DNA of 64,000 nt, taken from Micromonospora echinospora (GTDB lineage: Bacteria; Actinomycetota; Actinomycetes; Mycobacteriales; Micromonosporaceae). The notes under the pieces were generated by a model. It did no database searches. It was not told the origin of the DNA and saw nothing but the letters and a program-made list of their open reading frames with translations. Below are positions 17,607 to 25,843 of the stretch, piece by piece (position 1 is the stretch's first letter; every line of letters begins with the position of its first letter). The stretch is taken from positions 5,285,001 through 5,349,000 of the forward strand of contig NZ_LT607413.1 of NCBI RefSeq assembly GCF_900091495.1, given 5' to 3'. A program made the translations under genes and the position numbers.

Positions 17607-18417
17607 TCTTTCGCTCCCCGTTGAAGTGCTGCCTGATCTTGTCTGCGACCTCGCCGAACGTCGGATCGGTGAGGATCTCCGTGCCGCGCTTGCGGCCGAA
17701 CGGCACCTCGATGACGTCCACGATGCGTCCGGGGCGCGGGCTCATGACCACCACCCGCTGGGACAGGTACACCGCCTCCGAGATGCTGTGGGTGATCAGC
17801 AGGGCTGTCTTTCCGCTCTGCTCCCACACCGAATTGAGCTGGACGTTCAGCTGATCCCTGGTGAGGGCGTCCAGAGCCCCGAACGGCTCGTCCAGCAACA
17901 GCAGGGACGGGTCGTGCACCAGGGCACGGCAGATCGCGGCGCGCTGCTGCATTCCCCCGGATAGTTCGTTGGGATAGGAGTCCCCGAACTCGCCGAGCCC
18001 CACGAGCGCGAGCAACGCGTGGGCCCGCTCCCGGTGCGCCGGCGTCGGCTTCTCGTTGAGCTCGACGGGAAGCAGCACGTTCTCGATGATCCTGCGCCAG
18101 GGGAGCATCACCGATCCCTGGAACGCGATGCCGATGTCGTTGCGCGGGCCCGTGATGGGCGTTCCGCCCAGTAGAGCGTCGCCAGTGGTGCGCTCTTCCA
18201 GGCCGGCCAGAATCTTCAGCAGCGTGGTCTTGCCGCATCCGCTCGGTCCGACGACCGACACGAACTCGCCCTCGGCGATGTCCAGGTCGATCCCGTCGAG
18301 CGCCACCGTGGCGCCCTTTCTCGTCTCGTACCGTTTGCCCAGATCTCGAATCGAGATGAGCGGCCGGGTGGGCACGTTTTCTCCGTTCGCCGGCAGGCGC
18401 TGTGCCGTCGTGCTCAT
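17599..18417 (-). CDS. ABC transporter ATP-binding protein, SsuB/TauB type
   Basis: A 272-residue ATPase. Walker A is VGPSGCGKTTLLKILAGL, the signature LSGGMQQRAAICRAL, Walker B LLLLDEPFGALDA and the H-loop LLITHSISEA. Glycine- and arginine-rich segments near the C-terminus (SPRPGRIVDVIEV) are typical of the nitrate/sulfonate group. The ATG at 18417 overlaps the amidohydrolase stop by four bases, and the 3' end overlaps the permease, showing a tightly coupled operon. Confidence 0.93.
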   Translation of the reverse strand: MSTTAQRLPANGENVPTRPLISIRDLGKRYETRKGATVALDGIDLDIAEGEFVSVVGPSGCGKTTLLKILAGLEERTTGDALLGGTPITGPRNDIGIAFQGSVMLPWRRIIENVLLPVELNEKPTPAHRERAHALLALVGLGEFGDSYPNELSGGMQQRAAICRALVHDPSLLLLDEPFGALDALTRDQLNVQLNSVWEQSGKTALLITHSISEAVYLSQRVVVMSPRPGRIVDVIEVPFGRKRGTEILTDPTFGEVADKIRQHFNGERKNG

Positions 18418-19742
18418 GCTGCTACCCCCAGTTCGGAATAGATCTCGAGTGCGTTGTCCTTGAGCACACGTTCGGCTAGCCAGATGGCCTGCTCGCCCGC
18501 CCACAGGTTGTTCGATCGGCCGCGCTCGAGCGCCCTGGCGACGGCCCACCGTCCGTTGCGGACAGCGGCCACGTGCATCTCGGGCAGCCCGGTGTCGGTA
18601 CCGAAGATGACCTTGTTCGCGGGCAGGAACTCGAGCCACTCGTTGAGTCGGCTCACGAGGTGCGTGCGGTGCAGGTACGGCATCCAGGAGAAGTCCAGGT
18701 AGACGTTGCCGTAGGTGTGCGCCATGATCGCGGTCTCGCCGCAGTAGGGATAGCCGCCGTGGATCAGCACGAACGGGATACCGAAGAGCTCGCGTTGATC
18801 GAACACGGACTGGAGCAGCCGGGGGCGGGCCCCCGCGTAGGCCATGCCGGGTTCGCCGTGTCCCGACCCGACATGGATCTGTACGGGGAGCCGCCACGTC
18901 GCGATCTGGCGCAACACGTGGAAGGCGATGTAGTCCTCGTAGAGTGCCCGGTCCTCGAAGGAACCGGCGACGGCGCGGTTCCAGGCGGACTCAGCCTCCC
19001 GGTATCCGCGCGGCACGAACGCGAGGCTCCGCGTGTACGCAGAGGCGATCTTGAAGCCGACGGCGCCGTTGGCGACGACGTGCTTGATCGACGAGGTCAG
19101 GAACTCCAGGTAGGCAGCGAAAGACGTGGGAGCGTGGTCCAGCCCGAGCTCGTCCAGTCGCGCCTGCAGATCGGCCCGGAACCGTGCGGTGAAGGACTCG
19201 ACCTCCTCGCCGCGTCGTCCGGTTCGTCCGAGGGGAAAGGGGTAGAGGTACCCGTCGATCCGCATCACCCACCGGTAGCGCGGTGAGTCGGCGAGTTCCT
19301 CGGGCAGAGCTCGTACGTCGGTCAGAACGACGGGACAGTTGACCAGGTCGAGCGTCTGGTCGAAGAGCGCGCGGACGTCGCTCCGTGCGCGGGGCGAGCG
19401 GTAGTCGAAGCCGACCTGGGCGTCCAGGAACCGGTGTCCATCGGCGAGGCTCGCCGCGAAGACCGTGGTCTCCCGGTACCGCAGGGCGCGCTGGAGCATG
19501 CCGCTGATCCCGTACGTCTCTTCGAGGTCCGCCAACTCGGCCGCGTCCCGGCGGCGCTCGGCGTCGAGCCAGCGTGTGTACGCATCGGGACCGATCCGGC
19601 CCTCGACGTAACCGCGGGCGTACGCCTTCTCGTGACTGTCGGCGTCACGAAGGCGGCCCTGGGAATCCTGATAGGTGTCCATGCCGATATGGCAGTGGTG
19701 ATCGACGACGGGGATTGCCTGAAGGTCATCGAGGATGGTCAT
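18414..19742 (-). CDS. Amidohydrolase-family protein (amidohydrolase 2 type)
   Basis: A 442-residue TIM-barrel metallohydrolase. The N-terminal VVDHHCHIG gives the HxH metal pair. A candidate lysine lies in GAVGFKIASAYTRSL, further metal histidines in LPVQIHVGSGHGEPG and VLIHGGYPYCGE, and the late Asp in VIFGTDTGLPE. This pattern fits the amidohydrolase-2 group (decarboxylases, lactonases, FluG N-domain-like proteins), which may hydrolyse or decarboxylate small acids. It sits between the solute-binding protein and the ATPase, so it likely acts directly on the imported compound. The precise reaction is not inferable. Confidence 0.82.
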   Translation of the reverse strand: MTILDDLQAIPVVDHHCHIGMDTYQDSQGRLRDADSHEKAYARGYVEGRIGPDAYTRWLDAERRRDAAELADLEETYGISGMLQRALRYRETTVFAASLADGHRFLDAQVGFDYRSPRARSDVRALFDQTLDLVNCPVVLTDVRALPEELADSPRYRWVMRIDGYLYPFPLGRTGRRGEEVESFTARFRADLQARLDELGLDHAPTSFAAYLEFLTSSIKHVVANGAVGFKIASAYTRSLAFVPRGYREAESAWNRAVAGSFEDRALYEDYIAFHVLRQIATWRLPVQIHVGSGHGEPGMAYAGARPRLLQSVFDQRELFGIPFVLIHGGYPYCGETAIMAHTYGNVYLDFSWMPYLHRTHLVSRLNEWLEFLPANKVIFGTDTGLPEMHVAAVRNGRWAVARALERGRSNNLWAGEQAIWLAERVLKDNALEIYSELGVAA

Positions 19743-19767
19743 GGCCTGGTCCCTTCGTGGGTCCGGA

Positions 19768-20889
19768 TCACGGCTTCCACGTCTGCGCCTCTTTCACCAC
19801 GGTCTGCGCGTCGAAGTCGTTGTACTCCGACACGAGATCGTTCGCGTAGAGCGGCGTGGGATCGAGTTTCTTCTTCACGATGCCGGCCGTTAGCGCGAAG
19901 TCCAGCCAGGCCTGAACCGCCCCGTCGGGGTATTGCCCCCAGTTCGAATTGGCCGCCGGATCACCGGCGGTCAGCCGCTCGAGTCGTGCGCGGAATGCCG
20001 TCAGATCGGTGTCGAGTTGATCCTTGAGTGACTTGCCTGCTACCCGTGTCTCGGGATATTCCGAATACATCACCTGAAGGGCGGCGGCCGGATTCTCCGA
20101 TGCGAAGACCGTAGCCTTGGCCATGGCCCTGCCGAAGCTCGCCACGGTCTTGGACTCGCTCTTGAGGAAGTCCGGCGTGACGAAGAAGGTCGTGGAGAAC
20201 AGCGGGTCGATCTTGTCGTGGCTGAAGAACCGCAGTTTCATGCCGGATTTCTCCATCGCCGCGTACTCGGTGTCCCACAGCGAGAGGGCGTCGACCTTCC
20301 CCGAGCTCAGGGCCTGCAGTGCCGGCGCCCCGGTTCCCGTGGCCACGAAGTCGACGTCGCCGACGTCGACCCCGCCGAGCTGGAGGATTCCCTCGGCGAG
20401 TAGCACGTTGCCACTGCCCAGGCTGTCGGCGCCGATCGTGGTGCCGGCGAAGTCACCGAGGTCCCGGATCGGTGAGTCGGCGGGAACGGCGATGCTCCCG
20501 GTGGGAGCCCGGAGATAGTTGTAGACCATCACCAGCTCCTCGCCAGACTTACCGCGCTCGGCCAACTGGTAGATTGGTTCCGACGTGGAACTGCCGATGT
20601 CGATTTGTCCGGTCAGGGTGCTCTGTACGCTCTCCGCACTACCGCCGGTCGTGACGAACGTGACGTCGAGGCCCTCGTCGGCGAAGTAGCCCAGGCCCTG
20701 CGCGACAGCGATCGGGCTGTTGTTCGGCCCCATGATCGTGGGCACACCGACCGAGATCTGTTTGAGTCCCTTGGCCCCGTCGGCCCCGCGGGAGCCATTG
20801 GGGGGAGCGATGCAGCCGGCAAGCGACACGGTCAACAGTGAACTGAGGAAAGCAGCGGCTAAGGCTCGTTTCCGGCGCGTGATTGGCAT
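19768..20889 (-). CDS. ABC transporter substrate-binding lipoprotein (SsuA/TauA/NMT1-like)
   Basis: A 373-residue extracytoplasmic binding protein. The ATG at 20889 is preceded by AAAGGTGG and starts a lipoprotein signal with lipobox SLAGC. The body has the NMT1/SsuA pattern: VGVPTIMGPNNSPIAVAQGL, GYFADEGLDVTFVTTGGSAE, QIDIGSSTSEPIYQLAERG and LGDFAGTTIGADSLGSGNV. It is the first gene of the six-gene minus-strand operon and has a 27-bp dyad (20930-20956) in its promoter region that recurs before the nearby iclR gene. The ligand is unknown. Confidence 0.9.
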   Translation of the reverse strand: MPITRRKRALAAAFLSSLLTVSLAGCIAPPNGSRGADGAKGLKQISVGVPTIMGPNNSPIAVAQGLGYFADEGLDVTFVTTGGSAESVQSTLTGQIDIGSSTSEPIYQLAERGKSGEELVMVYNYLRAPTGSIAVPADSPIRDLGDFAGTTIGADSLGSGNVLLAEGILQLGGVDVGDVDFVATGTGAPALQALSSGKVDALSLWDTEYAAMEKSGMKLRFFSHDKIDPLFSTTFFVTPDFLKSESKTVASFGRAMAKATVFASENPAAALQVMYSEYPETRVAGKSLKDQLDTDLTAFRARLERLTAGDPAANSNWGQYPDGAVQAWLDFALTAGIVKKKLDPTPLYANDLVSEYNDFDAQTVVKEAQTWKP

Positions 20890-20929
20890 CCTGGCCACCT
20901 TTGCTCGGCTCGGACTTCTGGCATGTTTC

Positions 20930-20956
20930 ACGATGTGAACACTGTGTCTACATCGT
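20930..20956. promoter_or_regulatory. Candidate IclR operator, 27-bp dyad, copy 1
   Basis: A dyad centred on 20943 with 13-base arms matching at 11 positions: left arm ACGATGTGAACAC, right arm GTGTCTACATCGT. It lies 41 bases upstream of the solute-binding gene and overlaps the expected promoter. A copy with 21 of 27 identical bases occurs at 21707-21733 in front of the divergent iclR gene, which strongly suggests one regulator binding both sites. Confidence 0.7.
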
Positions 20957-21003
20957 GGCAAGAGCGACCCTAAGGCCGTGTCGGAGAGGTGTCAACAACT
21001 TGA

Positions 21004-21492
21004 TCAAGGTCTTGACCAGGGGTGGTGCGTCAGTGCTACCTGCCCTCCTGGCTGTGGGGCCCCGGTCAACCGCGCGAGACGCGGGTCGCCCATCAGAAGC
21101 GCGTACCGATCCGGGCCGGGCCGGGCGGGTGGTTGGCACCGCCGCCACCCCCACCTCCGGGGTGTCCCTATGGGTTTCGTCAAGCAGCGATCGGCGCGGT
21201 TGGGGCGTGATCGCCAGGCCGGGCAGGTGGGCCACCTCATGACCACAGACCCGGGCGACCGCGATCGGCAGGGCGCCGATCGAGGCGGGCTGGTCGACCA
21301 CCACCGGAACCCGGCCATGGTGACCGAGTCGAACAACTGCCGCAGCCTGGCCTCGGTGTTGGGCAGCGGCCCGTCGTGCAGCCGCTTGCCGTCCGGAGCC
21401 AGCCCGACCGTGTGATGGCCTTCCTTGCCGACGTCCAACCCGAGGAACACGCCGTAGTCGCCGTGCACCCCATGCCTCGTCACCCGTGACAC
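21004..21492 (-). pseudogene. Decayed IS110-family transposase
   Basis: The N-terminal part of an IS110 transposase is recognisable in two frames. YGVFLGLDVGKEGHHTVGL and LPNTEARLRQLFDSVTMAG are in one. Then, after a frameshift near 21305-21325, VPVVVDQPASIGALPIAV and CGHEVAHLPGLA follow in the next frame. The rest of the catalytic domain and the C-terminal serine domain of IS110 are missing, and beyond about 21240 the sequence no longer matches. A full IS110 would need about 1.2 kb. It sits between the two candidate IclR operators. Confidence 0.75.
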
Positions 21493-21706
21493 CCGCCTCG
21501 GCCGCTGGTCCAGGCGTCGACTGCGGCAGCCACGTTACGAAGAGACCTACCCGCAGGGTGGCCGTGTCCCTATCAGCGGTCCGCCGACGCCACCCGGCCC
21601 GGCGACAACACCCCCGGATCATCCGTACGACAGGGGCGGTAAGTCATACCGGGCCGGGCGGCCGAGGGGTCCCCGGCTGGGGGGCGACCAAGAAGGTAGG
21701 GGTGTT

Positions 21707-21733
21707 ACGATGTGGGCACGCTGTCTACATAGC
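21707..21733. promoter_or_regulatory. Candidate IclR operator, 27-bp site, copy 2
   Basis: ACGATGTGGGCAC at 21707-21719 and CTGTCTACATAGC at 21721-21733 align base for base with the dyad at 20930-20956 (21 of 27 identical), though this copy is a less perfect palindrome. It ends 29 bases before the iclR start at 21763, a position consistent with autoregulation. Confidence 0.65.
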
Positions 21734-21762
21734 GCCAAAAGCGCTCGGGGTTCCGGAGACGC

Positions 21763-22563
21763 ATGCCAATGACTTCCATCAAGGTGCTCGACAAGGCGGT
21801 GGCGGTCCTGGACCATCTCGCCGACACGGGGCAGGCCACGCCGGCGGAGATCTCTGCGGCGATCGACGAACCACGCGGCACGGTCTACCGCCTGATCCGC
21901 AACCTCGTGCAATACGGTTATCTCGAGCCGACCGCGGACGGAAGCGCGTTCCATCTCGGCGGACGCCTCTTCGAGCTCGGCACAATCGTCGCGGCTCGCT
22001 TCGCGGACCTTCAGTCCAGTGCCAGACCCGCGATGGAACGCCTGAGCCGCGAGACCGGACAGACGGTTTTTCTCACCGTGCGACGGGGACTGCGAGCCGT
22101 GTGCCTTGAGCGACTCGACGGACAACAGATCCAGGTGATGATCCTGCCTCGAGGGGGGTCCGTTCCGCTCCACGGCGGCTCAGGCGCGCGCGTCCTCCTC
22201 GCCTACGCGGATCCGCACATCCAGCAGGAATTCCTCAGCCAGCCATCGCTCGACGTGTTCACGCCGTCGACCCCCGCCGCCGACGCTCTACGAGACGAAC
22301 TCGTGAAGATCCGGGGCAACGGGTACTGCGTCTCGGTCGATGACGTCGTGCCGGGGATCGCCGCCGTCGGAGCGCCCATCTTCGATCAGAAACATGAGTT
22401 CAAAGCCGCGATCTCGGTCGCTGGTCCCGTCCCGTCGGTCGTCGACGACATGGCCGAGCGCACGCGGACACTCGTGATCCAGGCGGCTACCGACGTGTCC
22501 GGGGCCCTCGGTTGTCGTTCGTACGCGGCGGCAGTTCGGGAGGCTGCTGCATTGCCCGCCTGA
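21763..22563 (+). CDS. IclR-family regulator of the amidohydrolase/ABC operon
   Basis: A 266-residue regulator. The winged helix domain (IKVLDKAVAVLDHLAD, then ATPAEISAAIDEPRGTVYRL) covers residues 5-65, and the effector domain follows from FHLGGRLFELGTIVAAR. GGSVPLHGGSGARVLLAY and CVSVDDVVPGIAAVGAPIF correspond to the ligand-pocket segments of the family. It is divergent from the six-gene catabolic operon, with an IS110 remnant between them. The paired 27-bp sites support control of both itself and the operon; repression relieved by a pathway metabolite is the usual mode. Confidence 0.9.
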   Translation: MPMTSIKVLDKAVAVLDHLADTGQATPAEISAAIDEPRGTVYRLIRNLVQYGYLEPTADGSAFHLGGRLFELGTIVAARFADLQSSARPAMERLSRETGQTVFLTVRRGLRAVCLERLDGQQIQVMILPRGGSVPLHGGSGARVLLAYADPHIQQEFLSQPSLDVFTPSTPAADALRDELVKIRGNGYCVSVDDVVPGIAAVGAPIFDQKHEFKAAISVAGPVPSVVDDMAERTRTLVIQAATDVSGALGCRSYAAAVREAAALPA

Positions 22564-23460
22564 CGACCTCCTGCATGGTTGCGAATCCTTGCGGTGACAA
22601 CCCGGCCGGCGACGTCGCTGATCCGACGCGCCCTGACCCACCTGGGCCGCAACGGTGAGCGGCGTACTTCGCCGAGACCGCCTACATCGCCCTGCTCGAT
22701 GTCGCCGACGAACGGGGGACGTAGGCGGTCTGTTTGGCGCCGGCGCCGAGGGCGTGCCACATGCCCTTGACCCGTATCCGCCGGTGATGGCGGTGTGGAA
22801 CGGGGCTTTCGACTCCGCGCCGAACGCCAGCGACCCGCGTCGGGACTCTCCGGCGCCACCCGCCGCTCGGTGCCGTCGAAACCGGTCGGCCTCTCGAGCG
22901 GTTCGTCACCGTCCTGACCGGACGTGGGTGCGCGTTCCGGCTGGTGCTCCAGCGGGACGGAAGGGCCGGTCGGGTCGATCGTAGGATTTTGTTCAATGAG
23001 TCTTGTGAGCAACTCCGAGGGCAGTGTACGGTGACAGCCAACATAAAGGATCAAGTCGTTAACGTCCATGACGGAAGGCGACCGGGATGCGTTTCTGCGT
23101 AGCTTTCGCTGACCGTCAAGTCACTGTTTGCCATCTGCTTTTCGGTGCTGTCGGCGGCTAGTTGCCGCCTTGATGGTGCCCGTTTGGTGGTATCTTTTCC
23201 AATGCCGCTACCGGAATTGCAACCCACTTCTTTTTCTTGGGATTTTTTCTCTCCTTGCGACTGAATTCACTGTCGTTCCGTCCGGCGAAATGTGTCCTTC
23301 CGTTGGGGAGGTCACGGATCGTGCGCCAACTACTGCCCCTAGCCCGACTGGTCCTGGTTCAACGAGCCGGGCCCCGAGGTGCTGTCCGACATCCGTGGAC
23401 GGCGCAGCGGTGGCCCTAAGATCATCGGCGCGCCGCGTGCGAAGATGACGCAAATACGGT
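22564..23460. other. Gene-free stretch with degenerate coding traces and an AT-richer 3' half
   Basis: About 900 bases without a convincing gene. The first part (22600-22980, minus strand) contains pieces such as FDGTERRVAP that might be a heavily decayed transposase, but no frame is coherent. From about 22980 to 23460 the GC content drops visibly (runs such as CTTTTTCTTGGGATTTTTTC). A small hairpin, GGCGGC-TAGTT-GCCGCC, lies at 23153-23169. This part may hold the promoter of the downstream methyltransferase gene. Confidence 0.5.
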
Positions 23461-24549
23461 ATGCGAAAGGAGGGGGGTGCGGACCAGTACGTCCCGCGCT
23501 CCGGACTGAAAATGACGGTAGTAGATGAAGTGAACCTGACACCCCTGCCATTGCTGCAACTGAGCAGTGGTTTCTCGAGCTTCAAGACCTTCGCCGCCGC
23601 AGTGGAGCTGAGTCTGTTCACCCGGCTCGCCGATGGTCGGACGATGAGCGTGACGGAGGCGTCTGTCGAGTTCGGACTGCCGCATCGCCCGGCGGATCTG
23701 CTGCTCACTGCTTGCGCCTCGCTGGGACTGCTGGAGAGGCGTGGTGACGGGTACGGAAACACCGCACTCGCCGAGATGTTCCTGGTCGAAGGGCGCCCCT
23801 ACTATTTCGGTGGGTTGGTGCGGTTCTACGACAAGCGCGAGTACCCGGCATGGGGTCGTGTTCTCGAGGCGCTTCGGTCGGACAAGCCGACCGCCTGGGA
23901 CCCGGAGGTCCAGGACTCTCCGTTCGTGGCCGAGGACTCGCAGATGCTGCAGTTGTTCTGGGACGCGATGCACTGCATCTCGACGTTCACCGCCCGTGCT
24001 CTCGGTGAGGTCTACGACTTCGGCAGACACTCCCGTCTGCTGGATGTGGGGGGTGGCTCCGGAGCGTTCCCGATCGAGCTGTGCCGCCACTACGCGAACC
24101 TGTCGGCGACGGTGTACGACCTGCCCCACGTGTGCCCGATCGCTGATGCGAAGATCGCCGACGCTGGACTGAGCGGACGGATCACCACGGTGGCCGGGGA
24201 CTTCCTGCGCGACGCCGCGCTGCCGGCGGGCTACGACGTGATCCTGTACAGCATGATCATGCACGACTGGGGTGAGGACACCGACCGGGAACTGCTGCGA
24301 CGCGCCTATGAGGCACTGGCGCCCGGCGGTGTGGTCATCATCAGCGAACTGATGCTCAATGCCGACCGCACCGGCCCCGCCGAGGCCGCCCTGATGGGCA
24401 TGAACATGCTCATCGAGACCACGGCCGGCAAGAACTACTCCGAGACCGAGTACATGACCTGGCTACAGGATGCCAAGTTCTCCGACGTCCGCACCCTGCC
24501 GTTCGTCGCGGCCGGCGCGAACGGTGTCGTCATCGGCGTCAAGAACTGA
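23461..24549 (+). CDS. SAM-dependent O-methyltransferase (acetylserotonin OMT-like)
   Basis: A small-molecule O-methyltransferase of up to 362 residues, of the plant OMT/hydroxyneurosporene type found in natural-product pathways. The N-terminal helical dimerisation domain (LPLLQLSSGFSSFKTFAAAV) precedes the Rossmann fold with SAM motif LLDVGGGSGAFPIEL, the acidic segment VAGDFLRDAALPAGYDVILY and HDWGEDTDRELLRR. The start is unclear: the ATG at 23461 is the longest possible, while the ATG at 23512 gives the usual N-terminus. AAAGGAGG lies between them at 23465, too far from 23512. No biosynthetic genes flank it, so it is an orphan; the substrate is unknown. Confidence 0.85.
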   Translation: MRKEGGADQYVPRSGLKMTVVDEVNLTPLPLLQLSSGFSSFKTFAAAVELSLFTRLADGRTMSVTEASVEFGLPHRPADLLLTACASLGLLERRGDGYGNTALAEMFLVEGRPYYFGGLVRFYDKREYPAWGRVLEALRSDKPTAWDPEVQDSPFVAEDSQMLQLFWDAMHCISTFTARALGEVYDFGRHSRLLDVGGGSGAFPIELCRHYANLSATVYDLPHVCPIADAKIADAGLSGRITTVAGDFLRDAALPAGYDVILYSMIMHDWGEDTDRELLRRAYEALAPGGVVIISELMLNADRTGPAEAALMGMNMLIETTAGKNYSETEYMTWLQDAKFSDVRTLPFVAAGANGVVIGVKN

Positions 24550-24568
24550 CCGGACCGGGGCGACAGTC

Positions 24569-24610
24569 GGGTAGGGCCCGGGGGTCCCGCCCGCCCCCCG
24601 GGCCCTACCC
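24569..24610. terminator. Terminator hairpin 1 of 3
   Basis: GGGTAGGGCCCGGGGG at 24569-24584 pairs perfectly with the complementary arm ending at 24610 around a short loop. It follows the methyltransferase stop by 20 bases. Confidence 0.75.
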
Positions 24611-24663
24611 GGACCGCCTCGCGCCAGTCGACTGGCGCCGCCCGGCCGACAGTCCTCCGGTAG

Positions 24664-24700
24664 CGGCGGCTCGCTTCCCGCGCCGGGAAGCGAGCCGCCG
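24664..24700. terminator. Terminator hairpin 2 of 3
   Basis: CGGCGGCTCGCTTCCCG at 24664-24680 and CGGGAAGCGAGCCGCCG at 24684-24700 are perfectly complementary with a 3-base loop (17-bp stem). Confidence 0.75.
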
Positions 24701-24719
24701 TCGTGCGTGCACCCACGAG

Positions 24720-24755
24720 CGAGAGCCCCTTCCCGTGGCCGGGAAGGGGCTCTCG
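24720..24755. terminator. Terminator hairpin 3 of 3
   Basis: CGAGAGCCCCTTCCCG at 24720-24735 pairs perfectly with CGGGAAGGGGCTCTCG at 24740-24755, loop TGGC. It ends 16 bases before the stop codon of the convergent lysozyme-like gene and would terminate that transcript. Confidence 0.75.
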
Positions 24756-24771
24756 TTGGTCCTGTGTGGTG

Positions 24772-25365
24772 TCACTTGTTCCAGAGTTCGGCGACCAGGT
24801 CGGCGGCCTGCTTCTCCCACTGGGCGTAGTGGTCGGGGTACGCCGACACCTGCACCGTCTGGGCGGCCTGGGTCAGCGGCATGTCCTTCCAGCCGTCGAC
24901 CTGCTTGAGGCCCTTCAGGAACGCGGTCGTGGAGTACTCGGGGTCGGTGATCTGCTCGACCGTGCCCCACCCGGACGACGGGCGCTGCTGGAACAGGCCC
25001 TGCGAGTCGTGGTCGTTGCGGTCACCCAGGTGCCCCAGGTTCTCCAGCTTCGACTCCTGGAGGCTGGTGGCGATGGCGACCACGGCGGCCCGCTCGTCCA
25101 TGCCGGCCTTCTTGGTGGCCTCGATGATGGCCTTGGCGTTGTCCTTCTGCTCACCGGAGAGCGGCACGGTCGACTGTCCGGCCGGCACCCCGTTGGGCAG
25201 GAGCTTGTCCATCGACACCGGCGTGTCGGCCGACTGGGTCGCCGCCACCGGCTTCACCGTGACCGCCGGGGTCGTGTCGGCGGACAGGCCGGGACCGGCG
25301 GCGATTCCCGCCACGGCGGTCAGACCGGCGATGGACAGCACACCACGCTGGATAAGCTTGTTCAT
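24772..25365 (-). CDS. Secreted lysozyme-like (transglycosylase-type) protein
   Basis: A 197-residue exported protein. The ATG at 25365 has GGAG 9 bases upstream and starts a signal peptide (MNKLIQRGVLSIAGLTAVAG). A low-complexity linker leads into a lysozyme-like domain with AAVVAIATSLQESKLENLGH (putative catalytic Glu in QES) and DSQGLFQQRPSSGWGTVEQI, a pattern common in actinobacterial wall hydrolases. The domain ends in AYPDHYAQWEKQAADLV. It probably acts on peptidoglycan, although activity has to be assumed from fold. The open frame further upstream (to 25632) is not needed. The 478 bases upstream contain no gene. Confidence 0.8.
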   Translation of the reverse strand: MNKLIQRGVLSIAGLTAVAGIAAGPGLSADTTPAVTVKPVAATQSADTPVSMDKLLPNGVPAGQSTVPLSGEQKDNAKAIIEATKKAGMDERAAVVAIATSLQESKLENLGHLGDRNDHDSQGLFQQRPSSGWGTVEQITDPEYSTTAFLKGLKQVDGWKDMPLTQAAQTVQVSAYPDHYAQWEKQAADLVAELWNK

Positions 25366-25716
25366 GGTCAAAGCTCCGTTCGGGGGTTGACGCGCCCATC
25401 CCGACAAACCGCCCAACCGGGCGGTGACGGGACAGGGCGTAAGCACCACACGCAAGGGCGCTCTGAGAGACGTTCCGGGGGATTTCCGTCGCGCCGGCAG
25501 GGGGACCCGGGGGATCCGCCAGGCCCGCGATGCGGGCTGCTCCATCGGCGTCGACATGGTGTAACGACCGACCGGCCGCCCCCATTCCCGGGGCCACCCG
25601 GCCACCCGCCGCGCTGACCGGCAGCGGGTCACGGCCGCACGGGGGATACAACCACCCCGCCCCCGCCACCATTCCCCGCCACCCCGACCCGGCGGTCCCG
25701 CACGGGCCGCAGCCGT

Positions 25717-25762
25717 GATCGCGAAGAAGAGAAGGGTTCGTTACTATTAACCGTTCGCGATC
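25717..25762. promoter_or_regulatory. Wide perfect inverted repeat spanning an AT-rich promoter
   Basis: GATCGCGAA at 25717-25725 and TTCGCGATC at 25754-25762 are exact inverted copies separated by 28 bases. Between them is TTCGTTACTATTAACC, by far the most AT-rich spot nearby and probably the core promoter of the methyltransferase gene at 25844. Confidence 0.45.
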
Positions 25763-25843
25763 CCGATGCGGGTCATCTACCGGAAAATTCCCATGGTAGC
25801 GGTGGCACGGGATACGTCACCGTCTCGGCGAGGAAGGGCGACC

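Noticed and set aside
22600..22980. An IS5-type transposase remnant
   Set aside because: Only a short FDGTERR-like string supports it; the surrounding frames do not give a coherent alignment.
23202..23264. A 20-codon ORF with a late cysteine as a peptide natural-product precursor next to the methyltransferase
   Set aside because: No proper ribosome binding site and no maturation enzymes nearby; the methyltransferase is of the small-molecule type.
25366..25716. A possible c-di-AMP riboswitch before the lysozyme-like gene
   Set aside because: Actinobacterial wall hydrolases often have one, but I could not find the conserved core elements in this leader on the minus strand.
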